Assembly (NCBI RefSeq): GCF_028736035.1
Contig: NZ_CP117866.1
Span: forward strand, 1,488,001-1,552,000
Length of the DNA: 64,000 bases
From: Streptomyces sp. T12
GTDB taxonomy: Bacteria > Actinomycetota > Actinomycetes > Streptomycetales > Streptomycetaceae
Direction of reading: 5' to 3'
Both the position numbers and the translations under genes were made by a program. This document shows positions 8,497 to 15,179 of this stretch, piece after piece. The notes below the pieces were generated by a model, which worked only from the letters and a program-made list of their open reading frames with translations, did not search any database and was not told where the DNA came from. Within the stretch, counting starts at the first letter, position 1. Each line of letters starts with the position of its first letter.

Positions 8497-8512
8497 GCTA
8501 CCCGTCGGTAGC
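8497..8512. repeat. Inverted repeat GCTACC-N4-GGTAGC in a divergent promoter region
   Basis: A perfect 6-bp inverted repeat with a 4-nt spacer lies 58 bp upstream of the alpha/beta hydrolase start, in the 204-bp region shared with the sigma gene. It could be an operator. Nothing links it to a specific regulator, and it could be chance in GC-rich DNA. Confidence 0.3.
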
Positions 8513-8569
8513 AATTGCTGACAAGCTGTCTAAGCCGTCCGTCAGCATGTCCCAGACGAGGAGCACCCC

Positions 8570-9400
8570 ATGTCCGCCACCGTCTCCTTCGAGGTCCCCT
8601 CTCCCCGCGGCCCGCAGAGCGTGACCGTCGACTACGCGCGCGTGGGGCACGGTGAACCACTGCTCCTGCTGCACGGCATCGGTCACCACCGGCAAGTCTG
8701 GGACCCGGTGGTGGACATCCTGGCGGCCGAGCGTGACGTGATCTCCGTGGACCTGCCCGGGTTCGGCGCGTCTCCCGGCCTGCCGGACAGCCTCAGCTAC
8801 GACCTGGCCACGACGACGGCCGTCTTCGCGGCCTTCTGCGAGGCCGTGGAACTCGACCGGCCGCATGTCGTGGGCAACTCCCTGGGCGGACTCATCGCGC
8901 TGGAGCTCGGCCGCGAGAAGCTCGTGCGGTCCGTCACCGCGCTGTCCCCGGCCGGGTTCTGGTCCGAGGCCGAGCGACGCTATGCCTTCGGCGTGCTGCT
9001 CGCGATGCGGCACATCTCCCGGCGGCTGCCGGTGCCGCTGGTGGAGCGGCTGTCCCGGTCGGCGGCCGGTCGTACGGCCCTGACGAGCTCGATCTACGCC
9101 CGCCCGGGCCGCCGTTCACCCGAGGCCGTGGTCGCCGAGACCCTCGCGCTGGCGCGGGCCACGGGCTTCGATCAGACCCTCCGGGCCGGCCGGACCGTCC
9201 AGTTCGCCGACGACATCCCCGGGATCCCGGTCACCGTGGCGTGGGGCAGCAGGGACCGGCTGCTCGTGCGCCGGCAAGGGGTGCGCGCCAAGCAGATCAT
9301 TCCCCGGGCGCGTCTCGTCAGGCTGCCCGGCTGCGGCCACTGCCCGATGAACGACGACCCGGCCCTGGTCGCGCGCGTCATCCTCGACGGCAGCCGCTGA
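8570..9400 (+). CDS. Alpha/beta hydrolase
   Basis: A 276-residue cytoplasmic hydrolase with the oxyanion motif LLLLHGIGHHRQVWD near residue 30, the nucleophile elbow GNSLGG (Ser near residue 104), a later Asp region AWGSRDRLLV and the catalytic His in GCGHCPMND near residue 263. The Ser-Asp-His set is intact. The substrate is unknown; such enzymes act on esters, lactones or epoxide-like compounds. It diverges from the ECF41 sigma gene and is its best local candidate target. The EamA reading frame runs antisense across its last 285 bp. Confidence 0.85.
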   Translation: MSATVSFEVPSPRGPQSVTVDYARVGHGEPLLLLHGIGHHRQVWDPVVDILAAERDVISVDLPGFGASPGLPDSLSYDLATTTAVFAAFCEAVELDRPHVVGNSLGGLIALELGREKLVRSVTALSPAGFWSEAERRYAFGVLLAMRHISRRLPVPLVERLSRSAAGRTALTSSIYARPGRRSPEAVVAETLALARATGFDQTLRAGRTVQFADDIPGIPVTVAWGSRDRLLVRRQGVRAKQIIPRARLVRLPGCGHCPMNDDPALVARVILDGSR

Positions 9401-10282
9401 CCCGCGCGGGGCACGCGTCAACGCGCCGGAGCCCAGGGCGACTCCGGCGCCGACGAGCGCGCTGCCCAGGGCTTGGACGGCGCCGTAGGAGCCGGTTCCG
9501 ACGAGCGGGGCGGTGCAGGCGGCGGCCACCGGGATGAGGCCGGAGAAGAGCGTGGCGCGCTCGGCGCCGATCCGTTGCATGCCGATGTACCAGCACACGA
9601 AGCCGACGACGGTCACGACCACCGCCTGCCACAGCAGCGCGACGGTCTCCGTGGCGTCGGGGCGCCGCAGCCACGCGGTGCCGTCCAGCAGCAGCCCTGC
9701 CGCCGCGGACTCCACGGCGGCGATCCCGCACACGGTGGCGGACAGCAGCCGCGGTCCCAGGGGCCGCAGCACGGGCACGGCGAGGACCGCGAAGCCGACC
9801 TCGCCCACGAGCGCGCACGCGGAGAAGGCGATACCCGTGCCGTCCGTACGGCCCCAGCCCTGCACCGCGAACGCGCCCGCAGCCACGATCAACGCCCCGT
9901 ACAGGACGGTGCGTTGGGGGCGGCGTCCGTCCAGCAGAGGGACGACGACGGCCACGACCACGGGCGCACAGCCGACGAAGACACCGGGCACCGCCGGTTC
10001 GGCCGTGCGCTCGGCGGCGATGACGGCGAGGTTGAAGCCGACCATGCCGACGGCCGCCAGCACCGCGAGGCGGGCCCACTGACCGGCGGCGAGTACCCGC
10101 AGCCGGGCCGTGGCGTCGCGCCCCGCCAGCGGGACGAGCAGGAGACAGGCGAGGCCGTAGCGCAGGGACTGGCCGCCTGCGTACGGGTAGTCGCCGAGGA
10201 GGCTGTTGGCGGTGAAGGACCCTCCGACAAGGACACAGGCGAGCGCGGCGAGCAGGGCACCGCGCGTGGTGGTGGCGTTCAT
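9116..10282 (-). CDS. EamA/DMT-family transporter with antisense 3' extension
   Basis: Residues 1 to about 290 form the usual ten hydrophobic helices of an EamA (drug/metabolite) exporter, with two repeats starting near residues 8 and 150. After SGALTRAPRG, near base 9405, hydrophobicity ends and the frame runs about 95 more residues on the strand opposite the hydrolase gene, giving an arginine/proline-poor polar tail unlike the family. A one-base shift near 9435 would give a stop (TTGACG contains TGA). So either the tail is real and the genes overlap by 285 bp, or a frameshift removed the natural stop. It diverges from the MocR regulator. Confidence 0.75.
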   Translation of the reverse strand: MNATTTRGALLAALACVLVGGSFTANSLLGDYPYAGGQSLRYGLACLLLVPLAGRDATARLRVLAAGQWARLAVLAAVGMVGFNLAVIAAERTAEPAVPGVFVGCAPVVVAVVVPLLDGRRPQRTVLYGALIVAAGAFAVQGWGRTDGTGIAFSACALVGEVGFAVLAVPVLRPLGPRLLSATVCGIAAVESAAAGLLLDGTAWLRRPDATETVALLWQAVVVTVVGFVCWYIGMQRIGAERATLFSGLIPVAAACTAPLVGTGSYGAVQALGSALVGAGVALGSGALTRAPRGSAAAVEDDARDQGRVVVHRAVAAAGQPDETRPGNDLLGAHPLPAHEQPVPAAPRHGDRDPGDVVGELDGPAGPEGLIEARGPRQREGLGDHGLG

Positions 10283-10306
10283 GGCAGCGACGCTAGGAAC
10301 CGCCGC

Positions 10307-10328
10307 GGTCCGGATTAAGGTCCACTTT
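10307..10328. promoter_or_regulatory. Candidate MocR/PdxR-type operator
   Basis: In the 47-bp divergent region GGTCC occurs twice 12 bp apart (10307 and 10319). The minus strand across the second copy reads AAAGTGGACC, close to the AAAGTGGWCTA element reported for PdxR-type MocR regulators. It sits directly before the MocR start at 10330 and 25-46 bp from the EamA start, as expected for a regulator of the divergent pair. Confidence 0.45.
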
Positions 10329-10329
10329 C

Positions 10330-11859
10330 ATGACTCCATCGGAGACCAATTCCGCCGGGGGGCCGGCCGGGCAGACCGAGCGCACAACGCCCTCTACGGC
10401 ACCCTCCGCAGGCGACGCGGAGCGTCATGTGCCCTCCCCCGCCTGGGAGTTGCTCCTGCCGGCAGCGTCGGCGCCTGCACGCGCGCGAGGGCGTTCGCTG
10501 CAGGCGGCGTTGCGTGAGGCGGTGCGGTCGGGGCGGCTCACGCCAGGTACGCGGCTGCCGTCGAGCCGGGATCTCGCCGCCGACCTCGGTGTGTCGCGCG
10601 GGCTGGTCACCGAGGCGTACGAACAGTTGACGGCGGAGGGCTATCTGCGCAGCGGCCGGGGTGCCGGGACCTGGGTGGGCGACGCCGTACGGGCCGCCCG
10701 GCCACGCGCGCGTGACCTCGCTCCGCGCTCCACCGACGCCAGGGCCGACTTCGTACCCGGGACGCCGGACGTGTCGCTGTTCCCGCGTGCCGCGTGGGCG
10801 GCGGCCCAGCGCGGGGTGCTGGCCGAGCTGCCGCACCACGAGCTCGGCTATCCCGACCCGCGCGGGCTGCCCCGGCTGCGTACGGCACTCGCCGAACTGC
10901 TCGCTCGCCGGCGAGGTGTCGTCGCGGACCCCGAGCGCATCGTGGTCGTCTCCGGCGTGGCGCAGGCGACGACGCTGCTCGGCCTCGTGCTGTACGCGCG
11001 CGGGATGCGCGAAGTCGGCGTCGAGGACCCGGGGAGCCCGCAGCACGACGCCCTCTATGCCGCCGCCGGCGTCACCACCCTGCCGCTGCCGCTGGATGAC
11101 GAGGGGCTCGCCATGGGGCCACTGCGGGAGTCGGGCGTACGGTCCGTCGTCACGACACCGGCCCACCAGTTCCCCACCGGCATCGCCTACTCCGCCCGTC
11201 GTCGCACCGAGCTGCTCGACTGGGCGCGGTCCGTCGAGGGCTTCGTCCTCGAGGACGACTACGACGGCGACTTCCGGTACGACCGCGCCCCCGTCGGGGC
11301 ACTCCAGGGACTCGACCCGGAACGCGTCGCGTATGCGGGGTCGGTCAGCAAGTCCCTCGCTCCGGGCCTGCGGCTGGGCTGGCTGCTCGTGCCGGAGTTA
11401 CTGGCCGACGAGGTCGTCGAGCGCAAACGCACCATGGATCTCGGTTACCCGACCCTGGATCAGGCGCTGTTCGCCCGGTTCCTGGAGCGTGGTGACTACG
11501 ACCGCCAGTTGCGCCGCTGCCAACGCGCCTACCGGGAGCGTCGCGACACCCTCGTCGCCGCTCTGGAGGAGCACTTTCCGGGCGCGCAGGTGACCGGGAT
11601 CGCCGCGGGGCTGCACGTCATCGCCGCACTGCCGGAACGGTACGGACCCCAGGAGCGGTTCCTCGCGCGCGTGGCCGCGGCCGGTGTCGCGGTGCGCCCC
11701 CTGACGGACTACGCACACGCGCGTGCCGGTGACAGCGGCCGGCCAAACGTGCGGCTGGTCCTGGGATACGCGCACCTGTCGCCCGCCCGGATCCGGGCGG
11801 GCGTACGGCTGATGGCCGAGGCGGTCGCCGGCCGGGGCGCCGCAGCTGCCGGTAGGTGA
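10330..11859 (+). CDS. MocR/PdxR-type regulator (GntR helix-turn-helix plus aminotransferase domain)
   Basis: A 509-residue fusion. A winged helix near residues 55-110 (PGTRLPSSRDLAADLGVSRG) is joined to a class I aminotransferase-like domain with PLP lysine in SVSKSLAPGLRLGW and the Asp/Tyr region LEDDYDGDFRY. These proteins sense PLP or amino compounds and usually control a divergent gene, here the EamA exporter. A rare TTA leucine codon at 11398-11400 is in frame (PELLADE), so efficient translation should need the bldA tRNA. ATG 10330 is supported by the short divergent spacing. Confidence 0.9.
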   Translation: MTPSETNSAGGPAGQTERTTPSTAPSAGDAERHVPSPAWELLLPAASAPARARGRSLQAALREAVRSGRLTPGTRLPSSRDLAADLGVSRGLVTEAYEQLTAEGYLRSGRGAGTWVGDAVRAARPRARDLAPRSTDARADFVPGTPDVSLFPRAAWAAAQRGVLAELPHHELGYPDPRGLPRLRTALAELLARRRGVVADPERIVVVSGVAQATTLLGLVLYARGMREVGVEDPGSPQHDALYAAAGVTTLPLPLDDEGLAMGPLRESGVRSVVTTPAHQFPTGIAYSARRRTELLDWARSVEGFVLEDDYDGDFRYDRAPVGALQGLDPERVAYAGSVSKSLAPGLRLGWLLVPELLADEVVERKRTMDLGYPTLDQALFARFLERGDYDRQLRRCQRAYRERRDTLVAALEEHFPGAQVTGIAAGLHVIAALPERYGPQERFLARVAAAGVAVRPLTDYAHARAGDSGRPNVRLVLGYAHLSPARIRAGVRLMAEAVAGRGAAAAGR

Positions 11860-11923
11860 CCGGAACCGTACGTCTGCCTGTCTCCCGCATGACTCCCCGG
11901 GTTCCTTGCCGATGCGGTCAGTT

Positions 11924-11941
11924 GTTCACTTGTGGTTTCCG
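11924..11941 (+). promoter_or_regulatory. Weak PHO-box-like direct repeat upstream of the phosphatase gene
   Basis: GTTCACT (11924-11930) is followed at 11-nt spacing by GTTTCCG (11935-11941). Streptomyces PhoP sites are 11-nt repeats of GTTCACC; the first unit matches 6 of 7 and the second 4 of 7. It lies 68-85 bp upstream of the PhoD-like gene. Suggestive only. Confidence 0.25.
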
Positions 11942-12008
11942 TGTGCGCTGCGGCGCACCAGTAGTTGTGGCACTGCACACTGGCCGGATCCCGCCCCTGG
12001 AGGCCTCC

Positions 12009-13583
12009 ATGTCACACCGTCCGTTCCCGGGTCGTCGCAGCGTCCTGCGCGGCTCGCTCGCCGCCTCGGCGGCGCTCACCCTGCCCCCGGCGCTCGGCTC
12101 GGCACCGGCGTTCGCCCTGTCGGGTCGCCCCAAGGCGGGCTGGGGCGTTCAGGCGGGAGACGTGACCTGCGACTCGGGGCTGGTGTGGGTGCGGTCGGAC
12201 CGTCCGGCCCGGATGATCGTCGAGACGTCCGCGACCGAGTCGTTCCGCAACCCGCGCAGATGGCAGGGCCCGCTGCTCGGCGCCGACACGGACTTCACCG
12301 GCACGACCCGGCTGCGCGGCCTGCCGTCCGGCGAGCAGATCCACTACCGCGTGCTGCTCGCCGACCCGGACGACCCGCGCCGCACCGGGGAGCCGGTCAC
12401 CGGCACCTTCCGTACGCCCTCCGCGCGGCGGCGTGACGGCGTGCGCTTCGTGTGGTCGGGCGATCTGGCCGGGCAGGGCTGGGGCATCAACCCGGACTTC
12501 GGCGGCTACCGGATCTACGACGCGATGGCCGCGCTGGACCCGGACTTCTTCATCTGCAGCGGCGACAACATCTACGCCGACGGACCGATCTCGGCCGCCG
12601 TCACCCTGCCCGACGGGAGCACCTGGCGGAACATCACCACCGAGGAGAAGTCCAAGGTCGCCGAGACGCTGGCCGAGTTCCGCGGCAACTTCCGCTACAA
12701 CCTGCTGGACGAGAACCTCAAGCGGTTCAACGCGCAGGTCCCGTCCATCATCCAGTGGGACGACCACGAGGTGACCAACAACTGGTACCCGGGTGAGATC
12801 CTCGGCGACGCCCGCTACACGGAGAAGAACGTCGACGTCCTGGCCGCTCGCGCCCGGCAGGCGTTCTCGGAGTACTTCCCGATCTCGACCCTGCGCCGCC
12901 CCGACGGCCGCGTGTACCGGGTGATCCATCAGGGTCCGCTGCTGGACGTGTTCGTGCTGGACATGCGGACCTACCGCAACGCCAACTCGACGGACGACCA
13001 GGCCACCGACGCTCAGGGCATCCTGGGCGCCGAGCAGCTGGACTGGCTCAAGCGTGAACTGTCCCGCTCCCGTGCGGTGTGGAAGGTGATCGCCTCCGAC
13101 ATGCCGCTCGGCCTGGTGGTACCGGACACCGGCGACGGCAAGCCGAACATCGAGGCCGTCGCTCAGGGCGACCCGGGGGCTCCGCTGGGGCGTGAGCTGC
13201 AGATCGCCGAGCTGCTGCGGTTCATCAAGCACCGCGGGATCACGGGCACGGTGTGGCTGACCGCGGATGTGCACTACACCTCGGCCCAGCACTACCAGCC
13301 GTCGCGGGCGGCCTTCACCGACTTCGCGCCGTTCTGGGAGTTCGTCTCCGGCCCGCTCAACGCGGGCGCGTTCCCGGCGAACACCCTGGACAACACCTTC
13401 GGCCCGGAGCGGGTGTTCATCAAGGCGCCGACGACCGCGAACGTCTCGCCCGCCGGGGGCTACCAGTTCTTCGGCGAGGTCGACATCGACGGCGGCAGCG
13501 GCGAGCTGACGGTGCGCCTGCGCGAGTCGGACGGCACCGTGCTGTTCACGCAGGTGCTGCAGCCGGGCCGGGTCGGTCAGTGA
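12009..13583 (+). CDS. Secreted PhoD-family alkaline phosphatase/phosphodiesterase
   Basis: A 524-residue protein with a Tat signal peptide (PGRRSVLRGSLAASAALTL, residues 7-25). An N-terminal PhoD_N domain follows, then a metallophosphatase core: WSGDLAG, FICSGDNIYADGPIS, QWDDHEVTNNWYPG, the DMRTYRN segment and WLTADVHYTSAQHY supply metal ligands. It should release phosphate from phosphoesters outside the cell using Ca/Fe. ATG 12009 is chosen for the twin-arginine N-terminus; the open frame extends 51 codons upstream without homology. A strong hairpin follows at 13617-13655. Regulation by PhoP is possible but the upstream repeat is weak. Confidence 0.92.
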   Translation: MSHRPFPGRRSVLRGSLAASAALTLPPALGSAPAFALSGRPKAGWGVQAGDVTCDSGLVWVRSDRPARMIVETSATESFRNPRRWQGPLLGADTDFTGTTRLRGLPSGEQIHYRVLLADPDDPRRTGEPVTGTFRTPSARRRDGVRFVWSGDLAGQGWGINPDFGGYRIYDAMAALDPDFFICSGDNIYADGPISAAVTLPDGSTWRNITTEEKSKVAETLAEFRGNFRYNLLDENLKRFNAQVPSIIQWDDHEVTNNWYPGEILGDARYTEKNVDVLAARARQAFSEYFPISTLRRPDGRVYRVIHQGPLLDVFVLDMRTYRNANSTDDQATDAQGILGAEQLDWLKRELSRSRAVWKVIASDMPLGLVVPDTGDGKPNIEAVAQGDPGAPLGRELQIAELLRFIKHRGITGTVWLTADVHYTSAQHYQPSRAAFTDFAPFWEFVSGPLNAGAFPANTLDNTFGPERVFIKAPTTANVSPAGGYQFFGEVDIDGGSGELTVRLRESDGTVLFTQVLQPGRVGQ

Positions 13584-13616
13584 TTCCCGTAGCCTGATCT
13601 CCCGTAGCCTGAAACC

Positions 13617-13655
13617 CGTGCCGCGCACCGGTGTCATCCCCCGGTGTGCGGCACG
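13617..13655 (+). terminator. Hairpin terminator after the phosphatase gene
   Basis: A 15-bp stem with one G-U pair (CGTGCCGCGCACCGG / CCGGTGTGCGGCACG) and a 9-nt loop begins 33 nt after the stop codon. There is no strong T tract, as usual in Streptomyces. The right arm is partly repeated directly after it (GTGCGGCACGGT twice), and CCCGTAGCCTGA occurs twice between stop codon and stem. Confidence 0.65.
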
Positions 13656-13740
13656 GTGGTGTGCGGCACGGTCGTCCTGGCCGTGGGGGACTCCTGCCGA
13701 ACTCCCCCTCCCACACCGGGTTTTCGCAGGTCAGGACCGA

Positions 13741-13763
13741 TTGTCAGTGGTCACCTCTACGGT
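13741..13763 (+). promoter_or_regulatory. RecA-NDp/PafBC-type DNA-damage promoter of the SWIM-DUF6493 operon
   Basis: TTGTCAGTG (13741-13749), 8 nt, then TACGGT (13758-13763): a full match to the LexA-independent DNA-damage promoter consensus TTGTCRGTG-N8-TANNNT. The start codon ATG 13770 lies 7 nt after the -10 element, so transcription probably begins at or next to the ATG and the mRNA is leaderless. Confidence 0.75.
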
Positions 13764-13769
13764 TTTTCC

Positions 13770-15179
13770 ATGACGCGATCTCTACAGGCCGTGGCCTATC
13801 GCCGACCCTCCGTGCTGGAGTCCGCAGTGGACGGACAGCGCTTGGGGCTCGAGACCTCACGGGGTGCGACGCCTTCGGGCGTCGAGGACCATCCGCGGTT
13901 CTTCGCAGGCTTCCTGACGTCTCCTCAGGTGGCCTCGGCCGGGCTGCTCGCGGTGGCCGACGTGGCGGCCGCGCGCTACTACCAGCGGCAGCTGCGCGCC
14001 TCCCTCGACCCGGTGGTGACGGGCAACGGCGACCGGCTGCGCTTCGAGTCCTTCTCGGGCTGCTGCGGGGTGTACGCCCGCCTGGACGTGCTGGAGGCGG
14101 GCCTCGACGGCGGCGAGGTGGGCCACGGCACGACGAACGTCGACGTCAACAACCCCCTGCGCGAGGCCCTGTCCAGGATCGGCGCGGACGATCCGCTGCA
14201 TCTGCGGGTGGGCCCGCAGGAGTTGGCCGTGACCACGCTGGACGGTCCGGTCGTGGAGAAGAAGGTGCCGCTCCCGGACCGCTGGCTGCGGGGCTTCGCG
14301 CAGGCTCAGGTGACAGCGGCCGGCTTCGACCTGCGGGCCGAGCTGCCGGCCGCCGAGGCCGTGCGGTTCCTGCGTGCGCTGCCGCGCGGTGGGGCGCGCG
14401 GCGCTTCGGTGGGCGCGCGGTGGGTGGTGCCCTCGGGGAGCGGGCTGCGGCCGACCACGCGCGCGGTGCCCGGTGCGGTGTGCCTGCCCGGCCCCGAGCG
14501 ACTGATCGCGCTCCAGCGGGTGCTGCGCCATGCCACGGCCCTGCGGGTGTACGGCCCCGCGGTGACCGGCGGGGGCGCCGCGACAGCCAGTGCCTGGGAG
14601 GCGGTCCTGCCCGGTATGCGGCTGACCTTGACACTGTCGCCGGACGCCTCGCGCGGCTTCTCCGGTGAGGGCGGCGTCCTCGACGCGCTCGCCACCGACG
14701 AGGCCGCCGAGGACGCGGAGCTGGTCGCGGTGCTGCTGGCCTGGGAGCCCCGCATCGACGTCGCCGACCTGGCGGCAGCGTCGGGCCTCACGCCCGAGCG
14801 GGTCCGGTCGGCTCTGATCCGTCTGGGCACGTCGGGGCGGGTCGGCTACGACACGGCGGAGGCGGCCTACTTCCACCGGGAGCTGCCGTACGACGCCGAG
14901 CGCGTGGAGCGCCACAATCCACGGTTGCGCTCGGCCCGCGCGCTGGTGTCGGCGGGCGCGGTCGCGCTGGACGGCGCCGTGGGGACGGTGACGGCCGAGG
15001 ACGGCCATGTGCACCGGGTGCGCGACGCGGCGGGGGTGCTCAGCTGCAGCTGTCTGTGGTGGGCGAAGTACCGGGGTGGGCGCGGGCCGTGCAAGCACGC
15101 GCTGGCGCTGCGGATGGTGCGGCGAGGCATCGCTTCGGCGCAGGCGGACATGGCACGGGTCGACGGGGGTGCGCGATGA
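13770..15179 (+). CDS. SWIM zinc-finger domain protein
   Basis: A 469-residue protein with a C-terminal SWIM zinc finger: CSCLWWAKYRGGRGPCKH near residue 430 has the CxC...CxH ligands. The domain usually binds DNA or protein partners. The N-terminal 400 residues are a family-specific region with no enzyme motif I recognise. ATG 13770 is fixed by the damage promoter that ends 7 nt before it; an earlier in-frame start at 13644 would lie upstream of the promoter. It overlaps the DUF6493 gene by ATGA, so the two are translationally coupled and probably function together, by inference in the DNA-damage response. Confidence 0.85.
   Translation: MTRSLQAVAYRRPSVLESAVDGQRLGLETSRGATPSGVEDHPRFFAGFLTSPQVASAGLLAVADVAAARYYQRQLRASLDPVVTGNGDRLRFESFSGCCGVYARLDVLEAGLDGGEVGHGTTNVDVNNPLREALSRIGADDPLHLRVGPQELAVTTLDGPVVEKKVPLPDRWLRGFAQAQVTAAGFDLRAELPAAEAVRFLRALPRGGARGASVGARWVVPSGSGLRPTTRAVPGAVCLPGPERLIALQRVLRHATALRVYGPAVTGGGAATASAWEAVLPGMRLTLTLSPDASRGFSGEGGVLDALATDEAAEDAELVAVLLAWEPRIDVADLAAASGLTPERVRSALIRLGTSGRVGYDTAEAAYFHRELPYDAERVERHNPRLRSARALVSAGAVALDGAVGTVTAEDGHVHRVRDAAGVLSCSCLWWAKYRGGRGPCKHALALRMVRRGIASAQADMARVDGGAR

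Noticed and set aside
15056..15175. 40-codon N-terminal extension of the DUF6493 frame
   Set aside because: It lies inside the SWIM gene in another frame and covers the SWIM zinc finger; the ATGA overlap start fits better.
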